Positions 16,120 through 23,965 of a DNA stretch of 64,000 nt are shown here, piece by piece; within the stretch, counting starts at the first letter, position 1; every line of letters begins with the position of its first letter. Location: contig NZ_CP013355.1 in NCBI RefSeq assembly GCF_001543325.1, positions 2,510,001 to 2,574,000 on the forward strand, given 5' to 3'. Under the pieces are notes generated by a model. That model was not told where the DNA came from and did not search any database. It saw nothing but the letters and a program-made list of their open reading frames with translations. The DNA comes from Lutibacter profundi (lineage in GTDB: Bacteria > Bacteroidota > Bacteroidia > Flavobacteriales > Flavobacteriaceae). The translations under genes and the position numbers were made by a program.

Positions 16120-16899
16120 ATGAATAAAATAGTAGATATTAAACGAAAATTTTTGTTAATACTTATGCTTATTAACACGATGATTTCATTTGCCCATGAA
16201 CCTATTTATGGGTTAGGCCCAGAAACCTTGCCTAAGCATCTTCATGCAATTGAAATAGGAACATTTATAAGACAAGGGAGATTGGAATACGAGTTAGGAT
16301 ATGGATACGGAATTACACAAAATTTAACAGTACGTATTGATGCTTTAATTAATAATAATGCAGCAACCAGTATTCAAGGGGTAAAAATAAAAACCAAATT
16401 TGCTCTTTGGCGCAAAATGTCACCAGGAGTATTAAAAAGACTTACAGCTATTGCAGCGGTTAAACTTCCTTCAACAACCCAATACAACTCAAATAAAGTT
16501 ACGGCATATACACTAGGGCTTGCTAATGGATATGAATCTCGTAAATGGTATTATTTTTCAGACATTAGTTATACCTACCAACAGGCAAAATTAGGTGTGC
16601 AACCCGGCGCTAATTTGAAATATAATTTGGTAGGAGGTATTAGACCCATAAAATCTGATTATTTAAAACCAGATTTAGTTCTTTTGGTAGAGTTGAATGG
16701 TGAATATAGAGGAGTATCACGTTTAAATAATGTGGAAATTGATAAAACGAATGGCAATACCCTAGCTGTAGCTCCAGGATTTTTATTTAGTTATAGAAAT
16801 ATTATGCTAAAAGGAGGTGTTCAATTTGGTATAGCCAAAACGAAGAATATAAAGAAATTTAAGCCCAACGCAGTGGTGACTTTAGAATATCATTTTTAA
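16120..16899 (+). CDS. predicted outer-membrane beta-barrel protein of the MerP/MerT-like cluster
   Basis: A 259-residue protein with a signal peptide (MLINTMISFA, cleaved before HEPIYG) and a run of alternating strands ending in an aromatic residue (AVVTLEYHF), the usual end of an outer-membrane barrel. The mature N-terminus is His-rich (HEPIYGLGPETLPKHLHAIEIG), which could bind metal. It resembles the broad transporter / Phenol_MetA_deg type barrels. It is 9 nt after the MerT-like gene and 10 nt before the second MerP-like gene. A role as the outer-membrane step for the same substrate is inference. Confidence 0.68.
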   Translation: MNKIVDIKRKFLLILMLINTMISFAHEPIYGLGPETLPKHLHAIEIGTFIRQGRLEYELGYGYGITQNLTVRIDALINNNAATSIQGVKIKTKFALWRKMSPGVLKRLTAIAAVKLPSTTQYNSNKVTAYTLGLANGYESRKWYYFSDISYTYQQAKLGVQPGANLKYNLVGGIRPIKSDYLKPDLVLLVELNGEYRGVSRLNNVEIDKTNGNTLAVAPGFLFSYRNIMLKGGVQFGIAKTKNIKKFKPNAVVTLEYHF

Positions 16900-16909
16900 A
16901 TCTAAAAAC

Positions 16910-17260
16910 ATGAAAAATATAGTAAAAAAAATAATAGTTCTTATGCTTTTAATATCAAATTTAGGAGTTGTTCAAGCAGAAGTTAAAATAAAAAAACTTA
17001 ATCAAACTGGAACATATATAAAAATTTGGGTAGATGGTTTAGCCTGTCCTTTTTGTGCCTATGGTTTGGAAAAACAAATAAAGAGAATTGAAGGAGTTAA
17101 AAATTTGCATATTGATTTAAATAGGGGGTTTATAACGTTCACAGCAATTTCTGAAAAAAAACCAACTGAAGAAAGGTTAAAAAAATTGGTTAAAGAGGCC
17201 GGGTTTGTTGCCAGAAAAATAGAGTACTCAAAAACAGATTTTGTATTAAATGAAAATTAA
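16910..17260 (+). CDS. periplasmic MerP-like heavy-metal-associated (HMA) protein, copy 2
   Basis: This 116-residue protein has a signal peptide (about residues 1-24) and an HMA domain with ligands C46 and C49, the same positions as in the protein at 15353. The motif is changed to GLACPFCAYGLEKQIKRIEGV: the usual Met before the first Cys is Ala and a Pro-Phe pair lies between the cysteines. The ending KEAGFVARKIEYSKTDF also matches copy 1, so they are paralogues. The two flank the MerT-like and barrel genes. The operon appears to end here, before the 148-bp gap with operator copy 2. Confidence 0.85.
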   Translation: MKNIVKKIIVLMLLISNLGVVQAEVKIKKLNQTGTYIKIWVDGLACPFCAYGLEKQIKRIEGVKNLHIDLNRGFITFTAISEKKPTEERLKKLVKEAGFVARKIEYSKTDFVLNEN

Positions 17261-17343
17261 AAATTAAGATAAAAATATACAATTCATCTCAATTTAATTT
17301 TTATATAAAAAACAAATACAATTAGATATAAGAACAGGAAAAT

Positions 17344-17380
17344 ATGCACTTCTGTTGCATTACATATTGATGTACTTTTA
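17344..17380 (+). promoter_or_regulatory. metal-type promoter: ATGCA-N7-TGCAT operator plus -7 element (copy 2)
   Basis: ATGCA-CTTCTGT-TGCAT (17344-17360) is followed after 12 nt by TACTTTTA (17373-17380), one base from the -7 consensus. Repeat, spacing and position match copies 1 and 3. It lies 29 nt before the cytochrome gene. Confidence 0.62.
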
Positions 17381-17408
17381 TTGAATATTAATTATAATAA
17401 GTACAATT

Positions 17409-18113
17409 ATGAAAACAAAAATGAATATAGGTTTCGGTTTATTATTAGCCGTATTAATTGTGTCTGCTTATGGTTTTCAAGGCAACAACTCTAAATCTAC
17501 ATTAAACAATTATGAACCTAAAAAAAAAGAGTTAAATATTACAGGAAGCGAGTTATTTCAAAATAATTGCGCTGCTTGTCATGGAACAGACCGAAAAGGG
17601 AATTTACCAACTTTTCCTTCTTTGGTTAACATTAACCAAAAGTTAAGTAAAAATCAAATAGGCGAGCTACTTCAAACGGGAAGAAATATAATGCCTAATT
17701 TCTCACATTTATCCAGTTCAGAAAGAAATGCTATTGTAGGATTTTTATATGGTGAATCAACTTCATCTGCCGTTGCAACAAAAATTTCTTCAGTAGAAAA
17801 AGGAAAAAACCTTTTTATAGCAAATTGTGCACGTTGTCACCAACCTAATCCCAAAAATTTAAACGGTCAAAATCAAATGCAAAATCAATTGGGAATGGGA
17901 ATGAAACCTCCTGTGCTTAATGGGGTTAATAAATGGGTTAATATTTATCAATTTAAACAAATTTTAAATATGGGGCCTTGTTATATGCCTTCATTTGCTT
18001 CAATGGATAATGAAGATAAAGAAGATATTTATACCTATTTAAGTTCGTTGAAAACGAACTATCAAAGTAATAACAGAATGAGAAGAGGATGCCGTATGGG
18101 GATGATGAGATAA
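17409..18113 (+). CDS. exported dihaem c-type cytochrome
   Basis: The 234-residue protein has a signal sequence (about residues 1-22) and two cytochrome c domains in tandem: C54-A-A-C57-H58 (FQNNCAACHGTDRKGN) and C140-A-R-C143-H144 (FIANCARCHQPNPKN). Met ligand candidates are in NIMPNFSHL and CYMPSFASM. It therefore carries electrons in the periplasm or at the outer face. A Met-rich stretch (NQMQNQLGMGMKPP) and a Met/Arg tail (MRRGCRMGMMR) are odd and could bind Cu or Ag. It is first behind operator copy 2, so it is probably metal-regulated. The redox partner is unknown. Confidence 0.88.
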   Translation: MKTKMNIGFGLLLAVLIVSAYGFQGNNSKSTLNNYEPKKKELNITGSELFQNNCAACHGTDRKGNLPTFPSLVNINQKLSKNQIGELLQTGRNIMPNFSHLSSSERNAIVGFLYGESTSSAVATKISSVEKGKNLFIANCARCHQPNPKNLNGQNQMQNQLGMGMKPPVLNGVNKWVNIYQFKQILNMGPCYMPSFASMDNEDKEDIYTYLSSLKTNYQSNNRMRRGCRMGMMR

Positions 18114-18181
18114 ACGATATTGAAAATATCGGTAAATAAATTATTTAACCTATAAAATAGAATAACTAAAAATTAAAAATT

Positions 18182-18406
18182 ATGTGGTACGAATGTAATA
18201 ATAATTGGCATTATTTTGGAATGCACGGATTTTGGTGGCTCTTTTGGATCATCGCATTAATTGTAATCTTTTTGGTCTTAAAACCATATTTGATTAATAA
18301 AAAAGAAAAAGATTCTTCACTAGAAATTTTAAGACGTAAATACGCCTCTGGTAACATCTCTACTGAAGAGTATGAAGAAAGAAAAAGAATACTTGAAAAT
18401 GAGTAA
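18182..18406 (+). CDS. SHOCT-domain membrane protein, copy 1
   Basis: A 74-residue protein with one membrane helix (about residues 13-38) flanked by aromatic residues (MHGFWWLFWIIALIVIF) and a C-terminal SHOCT motif, LEILRRKYASGNISTEEYEERKRILE. SHOCT (short C-terminal) motifs are common on small membrane proteins and are thought to help oligomerisation; the function is unknown. The N-terminus (MWYECNNNWHYFGMHG) has Cys, His and Met. It is 68 nt after the cytochrome. A close paralogue follows at 18541. Confidence 0.8.
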   Translation: MWYECNNNWHYFGMHGFWWLFWIIALIVIFLVLKPYLINKKEKDSSLEILRRKYASGNISTEEYEERKRILENE

Positions 18407-18540
18407 TACTATTTTAAGTCTTAACTTTAAATACAAATTTCAGTAAAAATTATTATAAACCATTGTTTTAATAAAACAACATTAAAAAACAATTTATTAA
18501 ATTGTAAGCAGATATTATTAAAAAATTAAAATTTAAAATT

Positions 18541-18768
18541 ATGTGGTGGAATGATTGCGATAGTAGAGAATATTTTTATGTCTCACATGGAATTTGGTGG
18601 TTCTTTTGGTTGGCGATATTAGTTATTGCCTATTTAATGCTAAAAGCATATTTAGATAGTAAAAAGGAGAAAGATTCATCTTTAAAAATATTAAAGCGTA
18701 AATATGCCTTAGGAGAAATTTCTACAGAAGAATATGAAGAAAGAAAAAGGGTATTAGAAAAAAAATAG
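18541..18768 (+). CDS. SHOCT-domain membrane protein, copy 2
   Basis: This 75-residue paralogue of the gene at 18182 keeps the start MWW-x-DC, the HGIWWFFW helix entry (about residues 17-40) and the SHOCT tail LKILKRKYALGEISTEEYEERKRVLE. The two genes share most residues from the helix onward and must come from a tandem duplication. The 134-bp gap between them contains a perfect short hairpin (TTGTTTTA / TAAAACAA) without a T run after it. Function unknown. Confidence 0.8.
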   Translation: MWWNDCDSREYFYVSHGIWWFFWLAILVIAYLMLKAYLDSKKEKDSSLKILKRKYALGEISTEEYEERKRVLEKK

Positions 18769-18843
18769 AATACAGAATTTAATATTTTTATAATTGAAAT
18801 TAAAAAAATTAAGTATAAAATAAAGAATTAAACAAATATTATT

Positions 18844-19230
18844 ATGGACTATTATTTCAATAAAATTGTTTCAGGAGATTTTAATCAAACAATAGAAAAA
18901 GTAAAAGAAGTATTAAAAACAGAAGGTTTTGGAGTACTTACAGAAATAGATATTAAAGCAACTTTAAAGAAGAAACTAGATGTTGAATTTTATAATTATA
19001 TAATTTTAGGAGCCTGCAACCCTACCTTTGCATATAAAGCATTACAAACTGAAGATAAAATTGGTACAATGCTTCCGTGCAATGTAATTGTTCAAGAAAA
19101 AAAGCTTGGGAAAATTGAAGTATCAGCAGTAGACCCTGCAGCTTCAATGAACGCAATTGAAAATGAAGCATTAATAAAAGTAGCTTCACAAGTAAGAGAT
19201 AAATTAAAAAGGGTAATTGATAAACTATAA
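18844..19230 (+). CDS. DUF302 domain-containing protein
   Basis: A 128-residue soluble protein matching DUF302: FNQTIEKVKEVLKTEGFGVLTEIDIKATLKKKLD, then YIILGACNPTFAYKALQTEDKIGTMLPCNVIVQ and AVDPAASMNAIENEALIKVASQVRDKLKRVI. The family is widespread next to metal, sulphur and heat-shock genes, and its biochemical function is not known. Two conserved Cys (ACNP and LPCN) are present. It has no signal peptide. It continues the + strand series begun at 17409, 75 nt after the second SHOCT gene. Confidence 0.88.
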   Translation: MDYYFNKIVSGDFNQTIEKVKEVLKTEGFGVLTEIDIKATLKKKLDVEFYNYIILGACNPTFAYKALQTEDKIGTMLPCNVIVQEKKLGKIEVSAVDPAASMNAIENEALIKVASQVRDKLKRVIDKL

Positions 19231-19423
19231 GGTGAAAACCTTGTAATACGTATAGTTTATACCAATTAATTGAAAACACTAATTTGTTAAAAAAACAGAG
19301 TAAACGAGGTAGGGTTTGTTGCACTAAATATGTTTGTATATAAAAGACATTATTACTAAATAGTAAAACTCAAAACAATTACAATAGTTGCTAAAAAAAG
19401 TAGAACTTAAAAAGGTAAATAAA

Positions 19424-19681
19424 ATGAATAATAATAAAATAGTAAAAAGTGTTGAAAATGTAAATAGTTATAATGAGTTAAAATCTGATGCAATATATCA
19501 TATAGGCGAATGTATGGCTGTTAGAGAACAAATAATTAAAAATAAAAATAGTGTAATTATTGCTAAAGTAAATAATTTAGAAATTGCATTATGTGATAAT
19601 GGTAAATTTGAAGAATTGTTAGATAATGAAATTAAGCAAGCCGGACTTTGTTTAGAGAATAAGCCCAATAATTTTATGTAG
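19424..19681 (+). CDS. uncharacterised 85-residue protein in the metal block
   Basis: The frame can be opened upstream at a TTG (19388), but the ATG at 19424 (MNNNKIVKSVENVNS) is the more likely start. The protein is small, soluble and charged, without a signal peptide or membrane helix. It has three Cys (GECMAVREQ, IALCDNGK, AGLCLENK). I do not recognise a family. Position between DUF302 and YceI-like genes suggests it is part of the same response, but nothing in its sequence gives a role. Confidence 0.6.
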   Translation: MNNNKIVKSVENVNSYNELKSDAIYHIGECMAVREQIIKNKNSVIIAKVNNLEIALCDNGKFEELLDNEIKQAGLCLENKPNNFM

Positions 19682-19778
19682 ATTATTATGTAAGTTTAAT
19701 ACATTAAAAAGATAAATAAAAAATAACTAAGAATTAATAGAAAACAGGAATAACTAACATTACTTTAAACCAACAACT

Positions 19779-20327
19779 ATGATTGTGACTATAAAAAATA
19801 TACTTTTCATTTGTGTTATTGTTCTATCCTTTCAAATGGTACATTCTCAAACAACTTATATGACCAAAAAAGGTCATTTAAAAATGGTTGGAAGAGTTAA
19901 TGATAAGCCTGTTATTGCAGAAAGTCATAAGCTTTCAGTATTTTTAGATTATAAAACTAAACAAATAAAAGGAACGCTAGACCTTAAAAGCTTAGTTAGT
20001 AAAATTCCAGAATTAAAAAATTATTTAAAAGAGCAACAACAACCACTAATGGTCTATTTTTCGGGAACAATTCCATCAGATGATTTTATGTCTCAACCCC
20101 ATCAACCTCTTATTTTTAATTGGGAAGTAACGGTTGCTTTTCAAAATAAAAAGTTTAAGGTAATACTTAAAACAACTCTTCAGCATATTGAAGAAGGATC
20201 TGTTTTTTCATGTCGCTTAAACGCTATGGGGAATGTTAATACAGATATAATAGGGCTAAATAAAATAATACCAGATTTAGATAAAACAATTGAAATTCAA
20301 TTTATTCAGTTTATTTTAAGGGTATAA
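19779..20327 (+). CDS. exported YceI-like protein
   Basis: A 182-residue protein with a signal peptide (about residues 1-23, ending MVHSQ) and a beta-rich body that fits the YceI lipocalin-like barrel: HLKMVGRVNDKPVIAESHKLSVFLDYKTKQIKGTLDLKSL, ending IEIQFIQFILRV. YceI proteins bind long isoprenoids or amphiphilic compounds in the periplasm. The match is by pattern only and weaker than for standard YceI, so the family call is tentative. It precedes operator copy 3 by 44 nt. Confidence 0.6.
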   Translation: MIVTIKNILFICVIVLSFQMVHSQTTYMTKKGHLKMVGRVNDKPVIAESHKLSVFLDYKTKQIKGTLDLKSLVSKIPELKNYLKEQQQPLMVYFSGTIPSDDFMSQPHQPLIFNWEVTVAFQNKKFKVILKTTLQHIEEGSVFSCRLNAMGNVNTDIIGLNKIIPDLDKTIEIQFIQFILRV

Positions 20328-20371
20328 AAATAGAATAATTAACAACAAATATTAGAATTAACAATTAACAA

Positions 20372-20408
20372 ATGCACTTCCATCGCATGGTGTCTTTTGA
20401 TAATTTTG
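20372..20408 (+). promoter_or_regulatory. metal-type promoter: ATGCA-N7-TGCAT operator plus -7 element (copy 3)
   Basis: ATGCA-CTTCCAT-CGCAT (20372-20388; one mismatch in the right arm) is followed after 12 nt by TAATTTTG (20401-20408), a full TAnnTTTG match. The P-type ATPase starts 20 nt later. The spacer CTTC is shared with copy 2. Confidence 0.62.
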
Positions 20409-20427
20409 AAAATAAAAATTAGAAATA

Positions 20428-22368
20428 ATGAGTGAAGATTGTAAAGAAGGTTCAGCTTGCGCAGTTGATTATAGTCAAGAAACAAAGAGAATAGATTTCA
20501 ATAAATTTAGACATGAATATGTAATTTCAGCAATAGTTTTTGTGCTGTTGATAATAGGAATTTTGCTAGATTATAATAATTTACTCTTTTTTGATCAAGA
20601 TGATTCTCTTATTTGGTTTTTTGTATTGTATATTGTTATTGGAGGAAAAACCATTATTCAGGCATTAATTTTAATGCTTAGTAGAGATTTTTACAATGAA
20701 TTTGTTTTAATGACCATTGCTACACTGGGAGCCTTTCTTATAAATTCCTATGCTGAAGCTGTTGCGGTAATGCTATTTTATGTAGTTGGTGAATTATTTC
20801 AAGAAGCAGCTGTAAATAAAGCAAAAAATTCCATAGAGGCTTTATTAAAAGTACAGGTAGATGCGGTTACCGTTTTAGAAAAAGGAATACCAGTAATTAA
20901 GCATCCAAATAAAGTTAAAATAGGTCAAATTATTCAGGTTAAACCTGGAGAAAAAGTGGCACTAGATGGTGTGTTAGTTTCTGAATTAGGGACGTTAAAT
21001 ACAGCTGCTTTAACAGGAGAATCTGTTCCAGACAATAAGAAAAAAGGAGAAACAGTACTTGCCGGTATGATTAATATTAATACGCCAATAGAAATAAAAG
21101 TAACTACGAAGTATGCTGACACAAAACTTTCTAAAATTTTAAAACTTGTTCAAGAAGCAACAGGTAGAAAAGCTAAAACACAATTATTAGTTAGTAGATT
21201 AGCAAAAGTTTATACACCAATAGTATTTTGGTTAGCAATTGCTTTAGTTATAATTCCTTATTTTTTTCTTGGTGATGCCTACGTATTTCAAATGTGGTTT
21301 CAAAGAGCTTTAATTTTCTTAGTTATTTCTTGTCCTTGTGCTTTGGTAATTTCAATTCCTTTAGGATATTTTGGGGGTATTGGAGCCGCATCTCATAATG
21401 GTATCTTATTTAAAGGATCAAATTTTTTGGAACTATTAACAAAAGTAGATACCATTGTTATGGATAAAACAGGGACATTAACCAAAGGTGTTTTTGAAGT
21501 TCAAAATATAGTTTCTGAAAATTTTGATAAAGAACTATTGGTAAATTTAACGGCTGTATTAGAAGCTAATTCTACACATCCAATTGCAGATGCTATTGTA
21601 AAATATGCAAATATTACAGACAATAGATTTGAATCATATAATGTTGAAGAGATTTCGGGTTACGGATTAAAAGGGGAAGTTAATAATTACAAAATTTTAG
21701 CAGGAAATGCTAAATTGCTTGATAAATTTAAGATACCTTATAGTGAAAAACTTAAAGAAATTACCGAAACTATTGTAATTATAGCCATTAATGGTGTATA
21801 CGCGGGCTATATTACTATAGCTGACACACTAAAAGATGATGCTAAAAATGCAATCTCGGCTTTACATAGTATTAAAAAAATATCTAAAGTGGTAATGCTA
21901 TCAGGAGACAAACAACTTGTGGTAGATAAAATAGCAAAACAATTAGGAATTGATGAAGCAATTGGAGGCCTATTACCAGAAGATAAAATAAATGAAGTTG
22001 AGAAACTTAAAAAAGAAGGTAGAATAATTGCTTTTATTGGAGATGGTATTAATGATGCACCTGTTATTACAATTGCAGATGTAGGGATGGCAATGGGAGG
22101 TTTAGGTAGTGATGCGGCTATAGAAACAGCAGATGTTGTTATACAAACAGACCAACCTTCAAGAATAGCTACAGCAATAAAAATAAGTAATTCAACTACC
22201 AATATTATATGGCAAAATATTATTTTGGCTCTAGGTGTTAAAATATTGGTATTAATTTTAGGGGCATTTGGTATGGCAACTTTGTGGGAAGCTGTAATTG
22301 CTGATGTTGGGGTAGCATTATTGGCCATTTTAAATGCTGTTCGTCTTCAAAAAATGAAATGGTCTTAA
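20428..22368 (+). CDS. Zn2+/Cd2+/Pb2+-type P1B ATPase (ZntA/CadA family)
   Basis: This 646-residue inner-membrane pump exports a soft divalent metal with ATP. It has the metal-path motif C302-P-C304 (SCPCALVISIPLG), the phosphorylation motif D346-KTGTLTKG, the HP motif (STHPIADAIV) and the hinge GDGINDAP. An Asp in the last helix (VIADVGVALL) is the ligand typical of the Zn/Cd/Pb subgroup. There is no N-terminal HMA domain, only a short Cys pair (DCKEGSACAVD). It lies directly behind operator copy 3, so metal induction is likely. It complements the CzcA-type pump by moving metal from cytoplasm to periplasm. Confidence 0.93.
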   Translation: MSEDCKEGSACAVDYSQETKRIDFNKFRHEYVISAIVFVLLIIGILLDYNNLLFFDQDDSLIWFFVLYIVIGGKTIIQALILMLSRDFYNEFVLMTIATLGAFLINSYAEAVAVMLFYVVGELFQEAAVNKAKNSIEALLKVQVDAVTVLEKGIPVIKHPNKVKIGQIIQVKPGEKVALDGVLVSELGTLNTAALTGESVPDNKKKGETVLAGMININTPIEIKVTTKYADTKLSKILKLVQEATGRKAKTQLLVSRLAKVYTPIVFWLAIALVIIPYFFLGDAYVFQMWFQRALIFLVISCPCALVISIPLGYFGGIGAASHNGILFKGSNFLELLTKVDTIVMDKTGTLTKGVFEVQNIVSENFDKELLVNLTAVLEANSTHPIADAIVKYANITDNRFESYNVEEISGYGLKGEVNNYKILAGNAKLLDKFKIPYSEKLKEITETIVIIAINGVYAGYITIADTLKDDAKNAISALHSIKKISKVVMLSGDKQLVVDKIAKQLGIDEAIGGLLPEDKINEVEKLKKEGRIIAFIGDGINDAPVITIADVGMAMGGLGSDAAIETADVVIQTDQPSRIATAIKISNSTTNIIWQNIILALGVKILVLILGAFGMATLWEAVIADVGVALLAILNAVRLQKMKWS

Positions 22369-22478
22369 AATAAGAGTTGGTTTAATGAACGACTTAAATA
22401 TATAACATTGTAAATTTTTAATTCTAACTTAATCACCTTAGATTTATAGTAAAATAAAAAAGGTAATTATATAGGAAA

Positions 22479-23894
22479 ATGAAAGTTAGAATAGATAAGA
22501 ACGCATATTCAGCATTGTTTTATTTGCAAAAAGAGAATCAATTTAAAATAGGAAACTCGTCTTATAAGCAAAGAATTAATAAATTAAATGCTTTAAAAAA
22601 TGCAGTAGAAAACACATACAAAGAAGCTATACGAAAAGCTATTTATGCCGATTTTAAAAAACCGTTTCTTGAAACAGATTTAACTGAAATTTACCCCATA
22701 ACAAGTGAAATTAAATATGTGAAAAGACATTTAAAATTTTGGATGTCTAAACATAGAGTAGGAACACCTTTAGCCTTAGTAGGCGCATCATCTTGGGTTA
22801 AATATGAACCTAAAGGAGTTTGTTTAATTATTTCACCTTGGAATTTTCCTTTAAATTTAACTTTTGGCCCATTAATTTCAGCAATAGCAGCAGGTAATAC
22901 AGTTATTATAAAACCTTCAGAATTAACTCCAAATATTTCATCAGTTATGTCTCGTATTGTTAAGGAGCTATTTCCTGAAAATGAAGTTGCTTTAATTGAA
23001 GGTGATGTTAAAATTTCACAAGAGTTATTAAAATTACCTTTCAATCATATTTTCTTTACAGGATCACCAGCTATTGGTAAGGTAGTAATGAAAGCAGCAG
23101 CTGAAAATTTAACTTCTATTACACTTGAATTAGGTGGTAAATCACCCACAATAATTGATGAAACAGCTAATTTAGTGTCCGCAGTAAAAAGAATAGCTTG
23201 GGGAAAATTCATAAATAATGGGCAAACCTGTATTGCACCAGATTATATACTTATTAAAGAAGAAATAAAAAATGATTTTTTAGTAGAGCTTAAAAAACAA
23301 TTGCAATTATTTTATACTAATAATCCTTCAAAATCAAAATCCTACTGTAGAATAGTTAATAAAAGACATTTTAATAGACTAATAAATCATTTAAAAAATG
23401 CTGAAGAAAATGGTGTAAAAATTGAGTTGGGTGGGAAATTTAACGAAAATGATAATTATATTGAACCTACTGTAGTTTCAAATTTAACATCTAAAGCATC
23501 TTTAACTCAAGAAGAGATATTTGGCCCTATTTTGCCAATTATAACTTATAAAACTGTTGATGAAGCTATAAATTATGTCAATTCAAAAGAAAGGCCTTTA
23601 GCATTATACATTTATAGTAAGAATAGAAAAGTAGTAAACAAAATTATTAATAATACGAGGGCAGGAAGCACATGTATCAATAATAATGTGTTACAATATT
23701 CAAATCATTATCTTCCATTTGGGGGCACAAACAATAGTGGTATTGGTAAAAGTCATGGTTTTTACGGTTTTCAAGAATTTTCAAATCAACGTTCAGTTCT
23801 AAAGCAGCATATTAAAGGCTCAATAGAATTTTTATTCCCACCTTACACAAGTTTAAAACAAAAACTCACCGATATTACCATAAAATGGTTTTAA
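22479..23894 (+). CDS. NAD(P)+-dependent aldehyde dehydrogenase (class 3-like)
   Basis: The 471-residue enzyme oxidises an aldehyde to the acid. It has the cofactor-binding stretch PWNFPLNLTFGPLISAIAAG, FTGSPAIGK, the general base motif LELGGKSPTI and the catalytic Cys in NNGQTCIAPDY. Length and the direct PWNFP start place it in the ALDH3 type, which often acts on medium- or long-chain aldehydes and may have a C-terminal hydrophobic tail (IEFLFPPYTSLKQ). It lies 110 nt after the ATPase. Its link to metal stress could be removal of lipid-derived aldehydes; this is inference. Confidence 0.93.
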   Translation: MKVRIDKNAYSALFYLQKENQFKIGNSSYKQRINKLNALKNAVENTYKEAIRKAIYADFKKPFLETDLTEIYPITSEIKYVKRHLKFWMSKHRVGTPLALVGASSWVKYEPKGVCLIISPWNFPLNLTFGPLISAIAAGNTVIIKPSELTPNISSVMSRIVKELFPENEVALIEGDVKISQELLKLPFNHIFFTGSPAIGKVVMKAAAENLTSITLELGGKSPTIIDETANLVSAVKRIAWGKFINNGQTCIAPDYILIKEEIKNDFLVELKKQLQLFYTNNPSKSKSYCRIVNKRHFNRLINHLKNAEENGVKIELGGKFNENDNYIEPTVVSNLTSKASLTQEEIFGPILPIITYKTVDEAINYVNSKERPLALYIYSKNRKVVNKIINNTRAGSTCINNNVLQYSNHYLPFGGTNNSGIGKSHGFYGFQEFSNQRSVLKQHIKGSIEFLFPPYTSLKQKLTDITIKWF

Positions 23895-23965
23895 TAACTG
23901 ATTTTAATCATAGAAAAATACATCATATTTTTAGAACTTTATAATAAGTATTTAAATTAGTTATT

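Noticed and set aside
15353-17260. Classical mercury resistance operon
   Set aside because: MerP- and MerT-like proteins are present but no mercuric reductase (merA) or merR is in the neighbourhood.
18456-18480. Hairpin TTGTTTTA/TAAAACAA between the SHOCT genes as a terminator
   Set aside because: No G/C pairs of weight and no T run after it.
21807-22328. 173-residue open frame on the - strand inside the P-type ATPase
   Set aside because: Antisense shadow; the + frame holds the GDGINDAP hinge and membrane helices here.
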